64,000 nucleotides of DNA. Origin: Deltaproteobacteria bacterium (GTDB taxonomy: Bacteria > Bdellovibrionota > UBA2394). Shown here in pieces: positions 43,692 to 50,796 of the stretch. The notes beneath the pieces were generated by a model. The model was given only the letters and a program-made list of their open reading frames with translations, did no database searches and was not told the origin of the DNA. Position 1 is the stretch's first letter; each line of letters starts with the position of its first letter. The DNA lies in assembly GCA_017302715.1 (NCBI GenBank), contig JAFLCD010000010.1, positions 1 through 64,000 of the forward strand. Direction: 5' to 3'. Both the position numbers and the translations under genes were made by a program.

Positions 43692-45392
43692 TCAATGTGA
43701 GCTTTCTGACTGAAGTCTGTTTTCTATCTGAATGATTTGAGTATTAAGTCTGTAAATTCTAAGTGGAAGGCTGCCGTTCGATGGATCCACCATCTTAAGC
43801 AGTACGTTATCAAAGCCTTTTGCAAAACCTCTGTTGTCATTTTTGCCTTCAAAAAATATTCGAAGATCGTCATAGGATTCTGTTAAAATCAAATTAAGTT
43901 TTGCTTCATCTTTTAAACTGAGCAGTCCTCGTCTGTCGGAATCGGTAAAAATTCCTAATTCTGATAAAGATTTGATACGGCTATCATTCGAGTAAATATC
44001 CGTAACAGAAGTTGTAAGCTGCCATAGAATATCAACAAGAAGTGAATCTCCAGCCATTAAATTGGGTATATTTTTTTTCTCAACTTCGTAGCCAATTGTT
44101 TTCTGAATCCATGTGATGATTGAATTATATTTCTTAATCAAATCTTTTAATTTTGTGACTGCGCTTTGAGTGCCACTCTCAGTCACTGAAATGGTCTTTA
44201 AATCACCTGGATCTGCAGAGTGAAGTGTCAGTTTTACTCCTGGAATGAAATCAGAAATTTCATTGCTATCTCGATAAATGGAATTGCTGCCAACAATAAT
44301 TAAAGAATCTTGTCCTTGAGTTTGAACAGAAAAATTTGCAGCACTTAAATGAGTAAGCGTACTCAATTCAAATTGAAAATTCGGATGCCAAATGGAGTTG
44401 TCTGGATCTCGCTGGCCGCTACGTTTGTCAGTGATTATAAGCCGCGCCGACATATCCCCACCAGCGCCTGTATCGAACACAGTGGCTTGAATTTCTTTGG
44501 AAGACGAATTCAAAATTTCAGCAAAACCTAAGAGGCTCGTGCCTTTAGGGATATCAAAAACGTTTTTATGCCCGCGAATTTGGATCGTAAATTCGGCATC
44601 TGTCTCCGTGACACTTTCATTTACTCCTGAGAAGCGAGCTGCCCAGACTTCGTTTGTCGCCAATCGTTCTACACTTAGTGTAAAAATAGAATTCAGTGCT
44701 TTGGAATTCGCAGTGCCCATTACAACATTTGGATCAGAGCTCGATACCACCTTTGCTTTGAGATCATCTGTATTTAAAAATTGATATAAATTTCCTCTGA
44801 AATTTCCAAGCTGTTGATAAAGATCTGTTAAGATGGCTACTTGCGTAGCTAATTTCATTCGTAAAATTTCTAAATCTTTAGTGCTTTTTTGAGCGAGTGG
44901 AGAGGGTTGAAACGTATTTTTCAGTTCAATTTCGCTCAGATGAAGACTGATGACATAGTCGTCATCTTGATAGCCGGCCATACGTAATAGCTCATGAAAA
45001 ATGTGTTTAGAGAGTGGGCGATTGTCTCGAAGATAGATATCCCAACGCTCTTGAATAAGCCAAAGCTTGTCATCTTGGATGACGGAATCAATTTTCGAGC
45101 CGCCGTTATCTACGTCTTTATTTTTTTTATCGCTGGCTGAAACAACTTTAATTTTTTGAATCGTCAGTTGCTTGGTTAAAAGACTGAGATCCAAATTGAA
45201 TCGATTGATAATATTTTTACCTTCGGGTGTTGAAGAAAGATAATCGAGAACTTTCAATCCTGTTTCAATAAAAGTGCGGCGAATTTCATCTCCGCCGTTT
45301 CCAACGCCGTGTCCAGGGATTGGAGCGTCTTCTTGGGCAAAGATTGGACTCAAGCCTAAACTTAGAATGAGAATAAAAAATATTTTCTTCAT
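43692..45392 (-). CDS. Sec-exported FliD-like (filament cap) protein with extra N-terminal domain
   Basis: 566 residues from the ATG overlapping the regulator stop (ATGA). Signal peptide 1-19. Residues 25-160 form a domain with GVGNGGDEIRR, DNGGSKID and HELLRMAGYQ. From about 180, FliD features follow: QLGNFRGNLYQFLNTDDLKA then KVVSSSDPNVVMGTA, EISDFIPGVKLTLHSADPG (about 378), KLKDLIKKYNSIITWI (414-429), MAGDSLL (446), SLSELGIFTD and SLKDEAKLNLIL, and a final helix RIYRLNTQIIQIENRL. It stops there, lacking the D0 tail of true FliD. Confidence 0.8.
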   Translation of the reverse strand: MKKIFFILILSLGLSPIFAQEDAPIPGHGVGNGGDEIRRTFIETGLKVLDYLSSTPEGKNIINRFNLDLSLLTKQLTIQKIKVVSASDKKNKDVDNGGSKIDSVIQDDKLWLIQERWDIYLRDNRPLSKHIFHELLRMAGYQDDDYVISLHLSEIELKNTFQPSPLAQKSTKDLEILRMKLATQVAILTDLYQQLGNFRGNLYQFLNTDDLKAKVVSSSDPNVVMGTANSKALNSIFTLSVERLATNEVWAARFSGVNESVTETDAEFTIQIRGHKNVFDIPKGTSLLGFAEILNSSSKEIQATVFDTGAGGDMSARLIITDKRSGQRDPDNSIWHPNFQFELSTLTHLSAANFSVQTQGQDSLIIVGSNSIYRDSNEISDFIPGVKLTLHSADPGDLKTISVTESGTQSAVTKLKDLIKKYNSIITWIQKTIGYEVEKKNIPNLMAGDSLLVDILWQLTTSVTDIYSNDSRIKSLSELGIFTDSDRRGLLSLKDEAKLNLILTESYDDLRIFFEGKNDNRGFAKGFDNVLLKMVDPSNGSLPLRIYRLNTQIIQIENRLQSESSH

Positions 45393-46168
45393 TTTTGAGC
45401 TGCCTTCTTTTCTGTAGAAAAATTGAGAGGAAAAATTTGTATGCAAAGTTTGAAAACTTCTTCGGCTTCTTTTGTTTCAGCGATCTTGCAAATTTTCTCA
45501 CGAAAATCTCTTACAAGCTGACGAATACGATTGAGATTTTTTGGATTCATTCGAAAAGTGAGGGAGGTGAAATCTCGAGCTTGAAGTGGATGATTTTCAA
45601 GTGATTTTTGAGCGAGTTCCAAAGATTCAAAATGGCTTCTTAAAATACTTTCGTCTGAAATCCCGTCAGAAGAGTGATAGCTTTTGCCAGTTGCCTTCCA
45701 TTGAAGTTTAGAAATCTTTTCAGCCAGTCCTAATCGTTGAAGTCTTTCGAGCGAACGTAAAACTTCGCCTTCGGAGATATGGAGAGATGTGGCTATTTTT
45801 CGAGGTATTCCTTTTAAGCGCTCTACTTCTAAGAGAGATAAGATCGCGAAGTGCTGCCAGCTTGAGATAAGAGCAAACTCATCGGCTTTGAGAATTTGAT
45901 ATTTAAGCGGCAAATGAGAAGTTTCATTATTGAAAATATTTTCTATAAAGCGGCTTTGGTTTTCGTCCCGCAGTCTTTCAATAACTCGATTGGCGAGTTT
46001 GGTAGAAACGGCTCTCTTTCCTCGGATAATTTCTGAAACAGCAGAAGGAGTCAGTCCGATTCGTTTTGAAAAGGCCCTGAGAGAGTAGCGAGTATTCTTA
46101 TTTTTTGCTGAAGAAAGTGCCGTTTGAAGCAAACGTTGAAACTGATGCTGATTTATCTTCCCCTTCAT
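45389..46168 (-). CDS. TIGR02147-family transcriptional regulator
   Basis: 259 residues: N-terminal helix-turn-helix (RAFSKRIGLTPSAVSEIIRG, about 27-46), then the TIGR02147/DUF4423 region with a second winged-helix segment IATSLHISEGEVLRSLERLQ and the closing LTFRMNPKNLNRIRQLVRDF then REKICKIAE, a hallmark of the family. Known mainly from Bdellovibrio-like bacteria and Fibrobacteres. The gene is coupled by ATGA to the FliD-like gene, so it probably controls the cluster, perhaps through the upstream palindrome. Confidence 0.88.
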   Translation of the reverse strand: MKGKINQHQFQRLLQTALSSAKNKNTRYSLRAFSKRIGLTPSAVSEIIRGKRAVSTKLANRVIERLRDENQSRFIENIFNNETSHLPLKYQILKADEFALISSWQHFAILSLLEVERLKGIPRKIATSLHISEGEVLRSLERLQRLGLAEKISKLQWKATGKSYHSSDGISDESILRSHFESLELAQKSLENHPLQARDFTSLTFRMNPKNLNRIRQLVRDFREKICKIAETKEAEEVFKLCIQIFPLNFSTEKKAAQK

Positions 46169-46208
46169 TCATAGACATTGTGTGGAAGAAGAAAATTTTC
46201 TTCAAGAT

Positions 46209-46244
46209 TTTTTGGAACATTTTGTTCCAAAAATAAATGGAACA
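46209..46244. promoter_or_regulatory. palindromic operator upstream of the TIGR02147 regulator
   Basis: TTTTTGGAAC, 5-nt centre, GTTCCAAAAA (46209-46233): 10-bp perfect arms. A further half-site GGAACA is at 46239-46244. It sits 41 bp upstream of the regulator ATG. No T run follows on minus, so an operator fits better than a terminator. Confidence 0.55.
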
Positions 46245-46251
46245 TCTGTTT

Positions 46252-47064
46252 TTATTTACTTTTCAAAATCTTTTGAACCGCAGGAACCGCTGAGATTAAA
46301 TAAACAATACCAATAAAAACCAAACAAATGGTCGCGGTGGTCACATAAGTAGAGGCGAGATTTTCTCGAGAGAATCCGAATTCGAGATGTAGGCGATTCA
46401 TATCGCCGTTGGTGTCTTCTTCTCCGCCCCATATTGTGCCCCAGGGAATCAATGCTTCGGATCGATAAATATGAAGCCAAAGCATAAAGCTCTGCCAAAA
46501 ACTAATCACACTCCAAGGCACCACAATAAATCTGAGCAGGGGCCAATAAGTCGGAGTAGGAATATGAACACTAAACGCTGCGATAAAAATCGAAGATAAA
46601 ATAAATTCTCCGCCAACACCTCCGTAGACCATCGACATTTCCCAAGCTTGGTGACTGGCGATAAAAGTATAAAAGCATTGAGCGATGAAGAGAGCTGCAG
46701 CGATAAAAATAAGATAAGGCGATTTATATCGATAACCTTGCACGCCGATCACGCCGATTAAAAAAAGAGCGCAGAGATAAGTAAAGATGGATTTGTCTAA
46801 ACTCATCGGAGCAAATCCTAAAAGAGGAATGGAAGCGCGGCCACTCAGCCATGCAAAAAGAGAATGGCCGATTTCATGAAACCAATGTCCAAAACCAAAG
46901 CTGAGCCATCGAATAAGGCCCGAGCTTTCGGTGATCGCTGCCAATAGAAAGCATCCCGGTAAAAACAAAATTTTAAGCCATGGATTTTGAGAGAACTGAT
47001 CAAAAGGCGAGTCTGGATTCGAAAAATTGTCAGAATTCGCATCGTTTTCAAGAAAATCATTCAC
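46252..47064 (-). CDS. polytopic membrane protein with HEIGH motif, M50-like
   Basis: 270 residues with about seven membrane helices and a zinc-protease-like motif HEIGH at about residue 63 (GHWFHEIGHSLFAWLSGRAS) on the second helix. Resembles M50 peptidases but I do not see the NPDG-type second motif, so catalysis is uncertain. Divergent from the exported FAD oxidoreductase by 62 bp. Confidence 0.7.
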   Translation of the reverse strand: MNDFLENDANSDNFSNPDSPFDQFSQNPWLKILFLPGCFLLAAITESSGLIRWLSFGFGHWFHEIGHSLFAWLSGRASIPLLGFAPMSLDKSIFTYLCALFLIGVIGVQGYRYKSPYLIFIAAALFIAQCFYTFIASHQAWEMSMVYGGVGGEFILSSIFIAAFSVHIPTPTYWPLLRFIVVPWSVISFWQSFMLWLHIYRSEALIPWGTIWGGEEDTNGDMNRLHLEFGFSRENLASTYVTTATICLVFIGIVYLISAVPAVQKILKSK

Positions 47065-47126
47065 ATGATCATTATATTAGGAAATCTTGTTTCAGGATTA
47101 AAGACTTTCAACGAAAGGGGATTCTT

Positions 47127-48890
47127 ATGAAATTTATACGTCCAACTCTCGCTTTTTTGCTCAGCATTAATATGTCAGTTGCTGTTTTGGCGGCGGCAAA
47201 AACTGATTATCCCATCACGATTGTTGGCGGAAATGAGGCTTCTTTCACTCCGAGTGTGAAAAGTAAAAAGCCGATCGTTGATTCTGCAAAATACGATGTG
47301 ATCATTGTGGGTGGTGGCTTGGCCGGACTTTCTTCGGCTGTTTATTTAAGCGACGAAAAGAAAAAAGTTTTGCTTTTAGAAAAGGAAGCAGATTTTGGGG
47401 GACTTGCAGCCAAAGGAATGACGAGTGATGGAATTCGTTTTGATCGAGGAGCTGCTTATTGGACGGCACCTTATGAAGAAGAGCTTCAGATTTTTAAACG
47501 AATCGGATTAGGCAATTTTGAAAAGCATGCGATTCCTGAGCCCATTGATTCTTATTTGACGATTCAAAAAAAATCTAAAGCTCCCGACGAGCACAAACTT
47601 TATCGGGGCATTTGGGATGAAGGCCTGCACGATTTGCCCATCAGTTTTTCTATTTTTAAATACGAACTTTTGCAGGCGAATAAGGATAAATTAATTCCCG
47701 ATCAACCTTTCGAAGAATTCGCGAATCCCGAGCTAGATAAACTCACGGCCGTTCAATGGATCAATCAAATGCCTGCGAAGTTTAAATTTCGTAACGATGC
47801 TGAAGCTCAAGAGCTTCAAAAAAGATTCGCGGATGAAATTAAATCGAAAAAGATTTCAAAAGAAAATCCGATGAAAGAAGTGGTTGAATTTTTGCATCTC
47901 TTTTGTCGATCGGCTCTTGGATCAACTTGCAATAATGTTTCTGCTCTCGTATTTGCCAATTTTTATATTTCCGAAATTTCGACTCGGTATTCGAGCGATG
48001 TAGGAACTGCAAAAGCTGCAGAAAATATGGTGGAAATTTTAAAAGACGAAGAGCGACAGCCTTATGTGAACTTGTTGACCAAGGCGGCCGTAGGAAAAAT
48101 CTCTAAGGATAAAAAATCTGCAAAGTATACGGTATCTTATTTGAAAGATGGCGCGGTTCATCAAGCGAAAGCTCCTTATGTTGTTTTTGCGGCTCAGTTA
48201 AAGTTGGCGCCTAAGTTCATCGAGGGATTCAATGCTCAAAACAAAAGTGCAAAGGTGAGAAAGCAAGTCGCTGCTATTCAAAAATTAAAATACGCGCACT
48301 ATTCGATTCATGTAGCGACGGTGAAGGGCCATCCTTATCGAGATACCTATGATACGTGGGTGCGAGCTTCGGATTATTCGGAGAATGATTTTTCGGATGT
48401 GATTTTGGCTTATTGGATGAATCCAGAAATTGATGCCTATAAAGATTTCAAAGATTTTAAATCGCATCCTAAAGAGCCAGAAAATTCTTTAATTACGATT
48501 TATCACCCACATCCAGCTTCGGCGGTGAAAAATGGGAAAGGATTTACGGACGCTGACGCCAAAGCGATGGCTAAAAAAGCAGTTGCTCGAGTGGTAGAAC
48601 TTTTTAATCCCTTCTTGAAAAAGAATTGGAATACAGAGTTTGAAATTTTATCGGTGCAAACAAATCGATGGCCTTATTCGGCGCATATCGCAAACCCAGG
48701 ACATTTTACGAAGTCTGCAAAGCTGATGCGTAATCCATTTGGAAATATTTTCTTTGCGCACAATAATATGGGAACTCCCGCACTTGAAGAGGCGCTCTTT
48801 CGCGGCCACTGTGCAGCGATCAATGTACTTCATCGGATGGACCCAAGTTTCACTCGAGAAACTTGGTCGAAGTGCCCGATGGAAAATTAA
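47127..48890 (+). CDS. exported FAD-dependent amine oxidase-family oxidoreductase
   Basis: 587 residues; ATG at 47127 chosen for AAAGGGG upstream and the following signal peptide (FIRPTLAFLLSINMSVAVLA). The FAD-binding fold starts YDVIIVGGGLAGLSSAVYLS (about 51-70), then LLEKEADFGGLAA; the C-terminal flavin-domain segment is GNIFFAHNNMGTPALEEALF. NAD(P)/FAD amine oxidase superfamily (protoporphyrinogen oxidase or carotenoid desaturase fold). There is no twin-arginine motif although it binds FAD, so either Sec export with later FAD insertion or a membrane anchor is implied. Substrate unknown. Confidence 0.82.
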   Translation: MKFIRPTLAFLLSINMSVAVLAAAKTDYPITIVGGNEASFTPSVKSKKPIVDSAKYDVIIVGGGLAGLSSAVYLSDEKKKVLLLEKEADFGGLAAKGMTSDGIRFDRGAAYWTAPYEEELQIFKRIGLGNFEKHAIPEPIDSYLTIQKKSKAPDEHKLYRGIWDEGLHDLPISFSIFKYELLQANKDKLIPDQPFEEFANPELDKLTAVQWINQMPAKFKFRNDAEAQELQKRFADEIKSKKISKENPMKEVVEFLHLFCRSALGSTCNNVSALVFANFYISEISTRYSSDVGTAKAAENMVEILKDEERQPYVNLLTKAAVGKISKDKKSAKYTVSYLKDGAVHQAKAPYVVFAAQLKLAPKFIEGFNAQNKSAKVRKQVAAIQKLKYAHYSIHVATVKGHPYRDTYDTWVRASDYSENDFSDVILAYWMNPEIDAYKDFKDFKSHPKEPENSLITIYHPHPASAVKNGKGFTDADAKAMAKKAVARVVELFNPFLKKNWNTEFEILSVQTNRWPYSAHIANPGHFTKSAKLMRNPFGNIFFAHNNMGTPALEEALFRGHCAAINVLHRMDPSFTRETWSKCPMEN

Positions 48891-48894
48891 TTTA

Positions 48895-49086
48895 TTATTT
48901 TAATGAACGTGTGATTGCGATTCGTTTATCGTGGGGGACAAGCTCAGGGTTTTTATTCCACACCTCTCGCATGAATTTTCGAAATCCATCCGTCCAGTCA
49001 AGCAACTGGTCGGGAGTCAATTGCGGTGTTTCTCCCCAATATTCCTTTAATTTAATCTTTTTGTTTTTTAAGTTCTTCAAGATCAA
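48895..49086 (-). CDS. small helical partner of the nucleotidyltransferase
   Basis: 63 residues if started at TTG (49084-49086); the first codons overlap the nucleotidyltransferase gene and the true start may be later. The core TPQLTPDQLLDWTDGFRKF then MREVWNKNPEL is a short helical module like small partners found beside MNT-type nucleotidyltransferases. Low confidence in start and role. Confidence 0.5.
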   Translation of the reverse strand: MILKNLKNKKIKLKEYWGETPQLTPDQLLDWTDGFRKFMREVWNKNPELVPHDKRIAITRSLK

Positions 49087-49537
49087 ATAAATCCTTTGGT
49101 CGGCCGGCTATCTTTTTCATGTACATGAGATCTTTTTTACCTACAACTTGGATTGTAGCATCCGTTACCGTAACCTTCAAACGCCGCCGCCATAGATCTT
49201 TAAAAGGCCTAGGCTCCTTTACAAAAATATCAACGAGTTCGAAGGGATTGGATGGATGAACGAAAGAAAATACTAACATTCCTTTTTTAGAAATCCATTC
49301 TTTCCGAATCTTTGGATTTGCAAAATCAACGGGATTTACTGGAACTCGAGGTTGATAGCCGAGGCGCAACATCATTTTAACAAATGCGAGAATATTTTTA
49401 GGCTGAAGATGAATAATCAAATCAAGATCAACTGTAATCCGTTGAACTTTGTGAAAATTCACAGCTAGACCACCAGCAAGTAAATACCGGATCTTTCGCT
49501 TCTCTAATTCCTCAAAAATTTTTCTGTACGGAACCAT
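49052..49537 (-). CDS. MNT/AbiEii-type nucleotidyltransferase
   Basis: 161 residues with GGLAVNFHKVQRITVDLDLI (about 22-41): the GG(S/L)-x8-14-DxD nucleotidyltransferase motif with D37 and D39. Resembles DUF6036/AbiEii-like NTases that often act as toxins or antitoxins. Paired with the small downstream gene; an 8-bp palindrome lies just upstream. Confidence 0.75.
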   Translation of the reverse strand: MVPYRKIFEELEKRKIRYLLAGGLAVNFHKVQRITVDLDLIIHLQPKNILAFVKMMLRLGYQPRVPVNPVDFANPKIRKEWISKKGMLVFSFVHPSNPFELVDIFVKEPRPFKDLWRRRLKVTVTDATIQVVGKKDLMYMKKIAGRPKDLFDLEELKKQKD

Positions 49538-49566
49538 GCCATAGTGATTTTAGCTAACAATGAAGT

Positions 49567-49585
49567 ATCTGACTAGAAGTCAGAT
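49567..49585. promoter_or_regulatory. 8-bp palindrome upstream of the nucleotidyltransferase pair
   Basis: ATCTGACT, AGA, AGTCAGAT, a perfect inverted repeat 30 bp before the NTase start on minus. No T run follows, so it looks like an operator. It could also serve the end of the upstream gene. Confidence 0.4.
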
Positions 49586-49616
49586 TAAAGTCTGCTGAAG
49601 CAAAAACTGCTAATTA

Positions 49617-50621
49617 TTACTTACACACTATCGTTTTGATATAGTTAGGAGCTCGGCGCTCAGAGTTTACCCACTCAAAATGATCAAATGTTTGTGCGTC
49701 TGTCATAATGGCGACATTGCCATTGTAGGGATTTGTCTCGTCGGGTCGAAAGTCTATGAATTTCATTCCACGAATTTCACAAAAATTTATCGCCAAATCT
49801 TTAAGTGTTTTTCCAGGCTTTGGATGGATTCGATATTCAATGAATTCTGCTTTCCTAGCTTCTGGAAATAGTCTTCGTTCAAACATTCGAACACTGGGGT
49901 TCATAAAAGTTTTACTTCCATCTCGGTTCGTAAGAACTCTTTCAGGAAAATTTTTAATTTTTTGTATTAAAGTTTTTGCTTCCTCGGTTTCCATTTGTTC
50001 TGGTGAAAGCTGAAATGAAATCAATCCGATAAAGCCAGCCGACTGATCATAAGAACCAACACTTCCATAGCGTGGATTTTCTAAAGTAGGTGGAGCAGAA
50101 AAATATTTGCGACCTTCTTTTCTCTCTCCCCATTCGACAATATTAATGAGACTGCCGCTACTAATGCCGCCTCTTAAAGAAGAGACTAAAGAAACTCCGT
50201 ATGTCTTTGCAAAAGCTTCTCCCAATTTTTGGGCATATTCAATTTGAGGCTGCGCATTATCTTTCTGCCAATAGGGTTCATGGTTATAAAGATAGTCTCC
50301 TAGATAAATATAAAACTCTTCGCGCTGATCATTTATCATTTTTGGAGTATCTAAAACAACAACTCCAGACGGAAATATCGTAAAGCTTCTTGTAACGACA
50401 TTTTTCATCCCAATTTTATCTAAGAGCTCTCGTCCTAAGTTATAAATGTCTTTCTCTTCAGGCGGATTCTTCGGTGAAGCCTCTACTTCAATAGCCTCAA
50501 GATGCTTGGCCAAACCATCTGGTTCAGAACATGATTCTGCGTTAAGCGGATTGAAAATTTTTAAAGAAAATAAACTGGTGAATAGAATAGATCTTATAAG
50601 AAAATATTTGCGTTGTTTCAT
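49617..50621 (-). CDS. exported protein of unknown function
   Basis: 334 residues, signal peptide about 1-27 (ending NPLNAES). Mature part has many aromatic and Tyr/Gly segments (RGGISSGSLINIVEWGER, GSVGSYDQSAGFIGLISF) and two late Cys. No recognised motif. Monocistronic by appearance. Confidence 0.7.
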   Translation of the reverse strand: MKQRKYFLIRSILFTSLFSLKIFNPLNAESCSEPDGLAKHLEAIEVEASPKNPPEEKDIYNLGRELLDKIGMKNVVTRSFTIFPSGVVVLDTPKMINDQREEFYIYLGDYLYNHEPYWQKDNAQPQIEYAQKLGEAFAKTYGVSLVSSLRGGISSGSLINIVEWGERKEGRKYFSAPPTLENPRYGSVGSYDQSAGFIGLISFQLSPEQMETEEAKTLIQKIKNFPERVLTNRDGSKTFMNPSVRMFERRLFPEARKAEFIEYRIHPKPGKTLKDLAINFCEIRGMKFIDFRPDETNPYNGNVAIMTDAQTFDHFEWVNSERRAPNYIKTIVCK

Positions 50622-50695
50622 CTTTGCAGGCTCCGTTCTTTTTCGTGTTATTTAATATATTAGATTTGTGCAAGTTTCATGCCGGATGAACGGTG

Positions 50696-50730
50696 AAAAA
50701 AAGAGGGAATTGCGTTTCCACAATCCCCTC
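50696..50730 (-). terminator. intrinsic terminator of nrdJ
   Basis: On minus: GAGGGGATTG, 8-nt loop, CAATTCCCTC (10-bp stem with one G-U) followed by seven T. Lies 63 bp beyond the nrdJ stop. Confidence 0.85.
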
Positions 50731-50754
50731 AATCATTTCAAAATATTAAGCTGA

Positions 50755-50796
50755 CTTAACCGAAGGTTAAGAACAACCCGTCTGACCGAAGGTCAG
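50755..50796. repeat. two perfect GAA-loop hairpins at the end of nrdJ
   Basis: CTTAACC-GAA-GGTTAAG (50755-50771) and CTGACC-GAA-GGTCAG (50782-50796), 10 bp apart. The second covers the nrdJ stop codon. The core ACCGAAGGT is shared. Confidence 0.6.

Noticed and set aside
46980-47126. Longer start for the FAD oxidoreductase at 46980
   Set aside because: It would overlap the divergent gene and bury the signal peptide; ATG 47127 has a good ribosome binding site.
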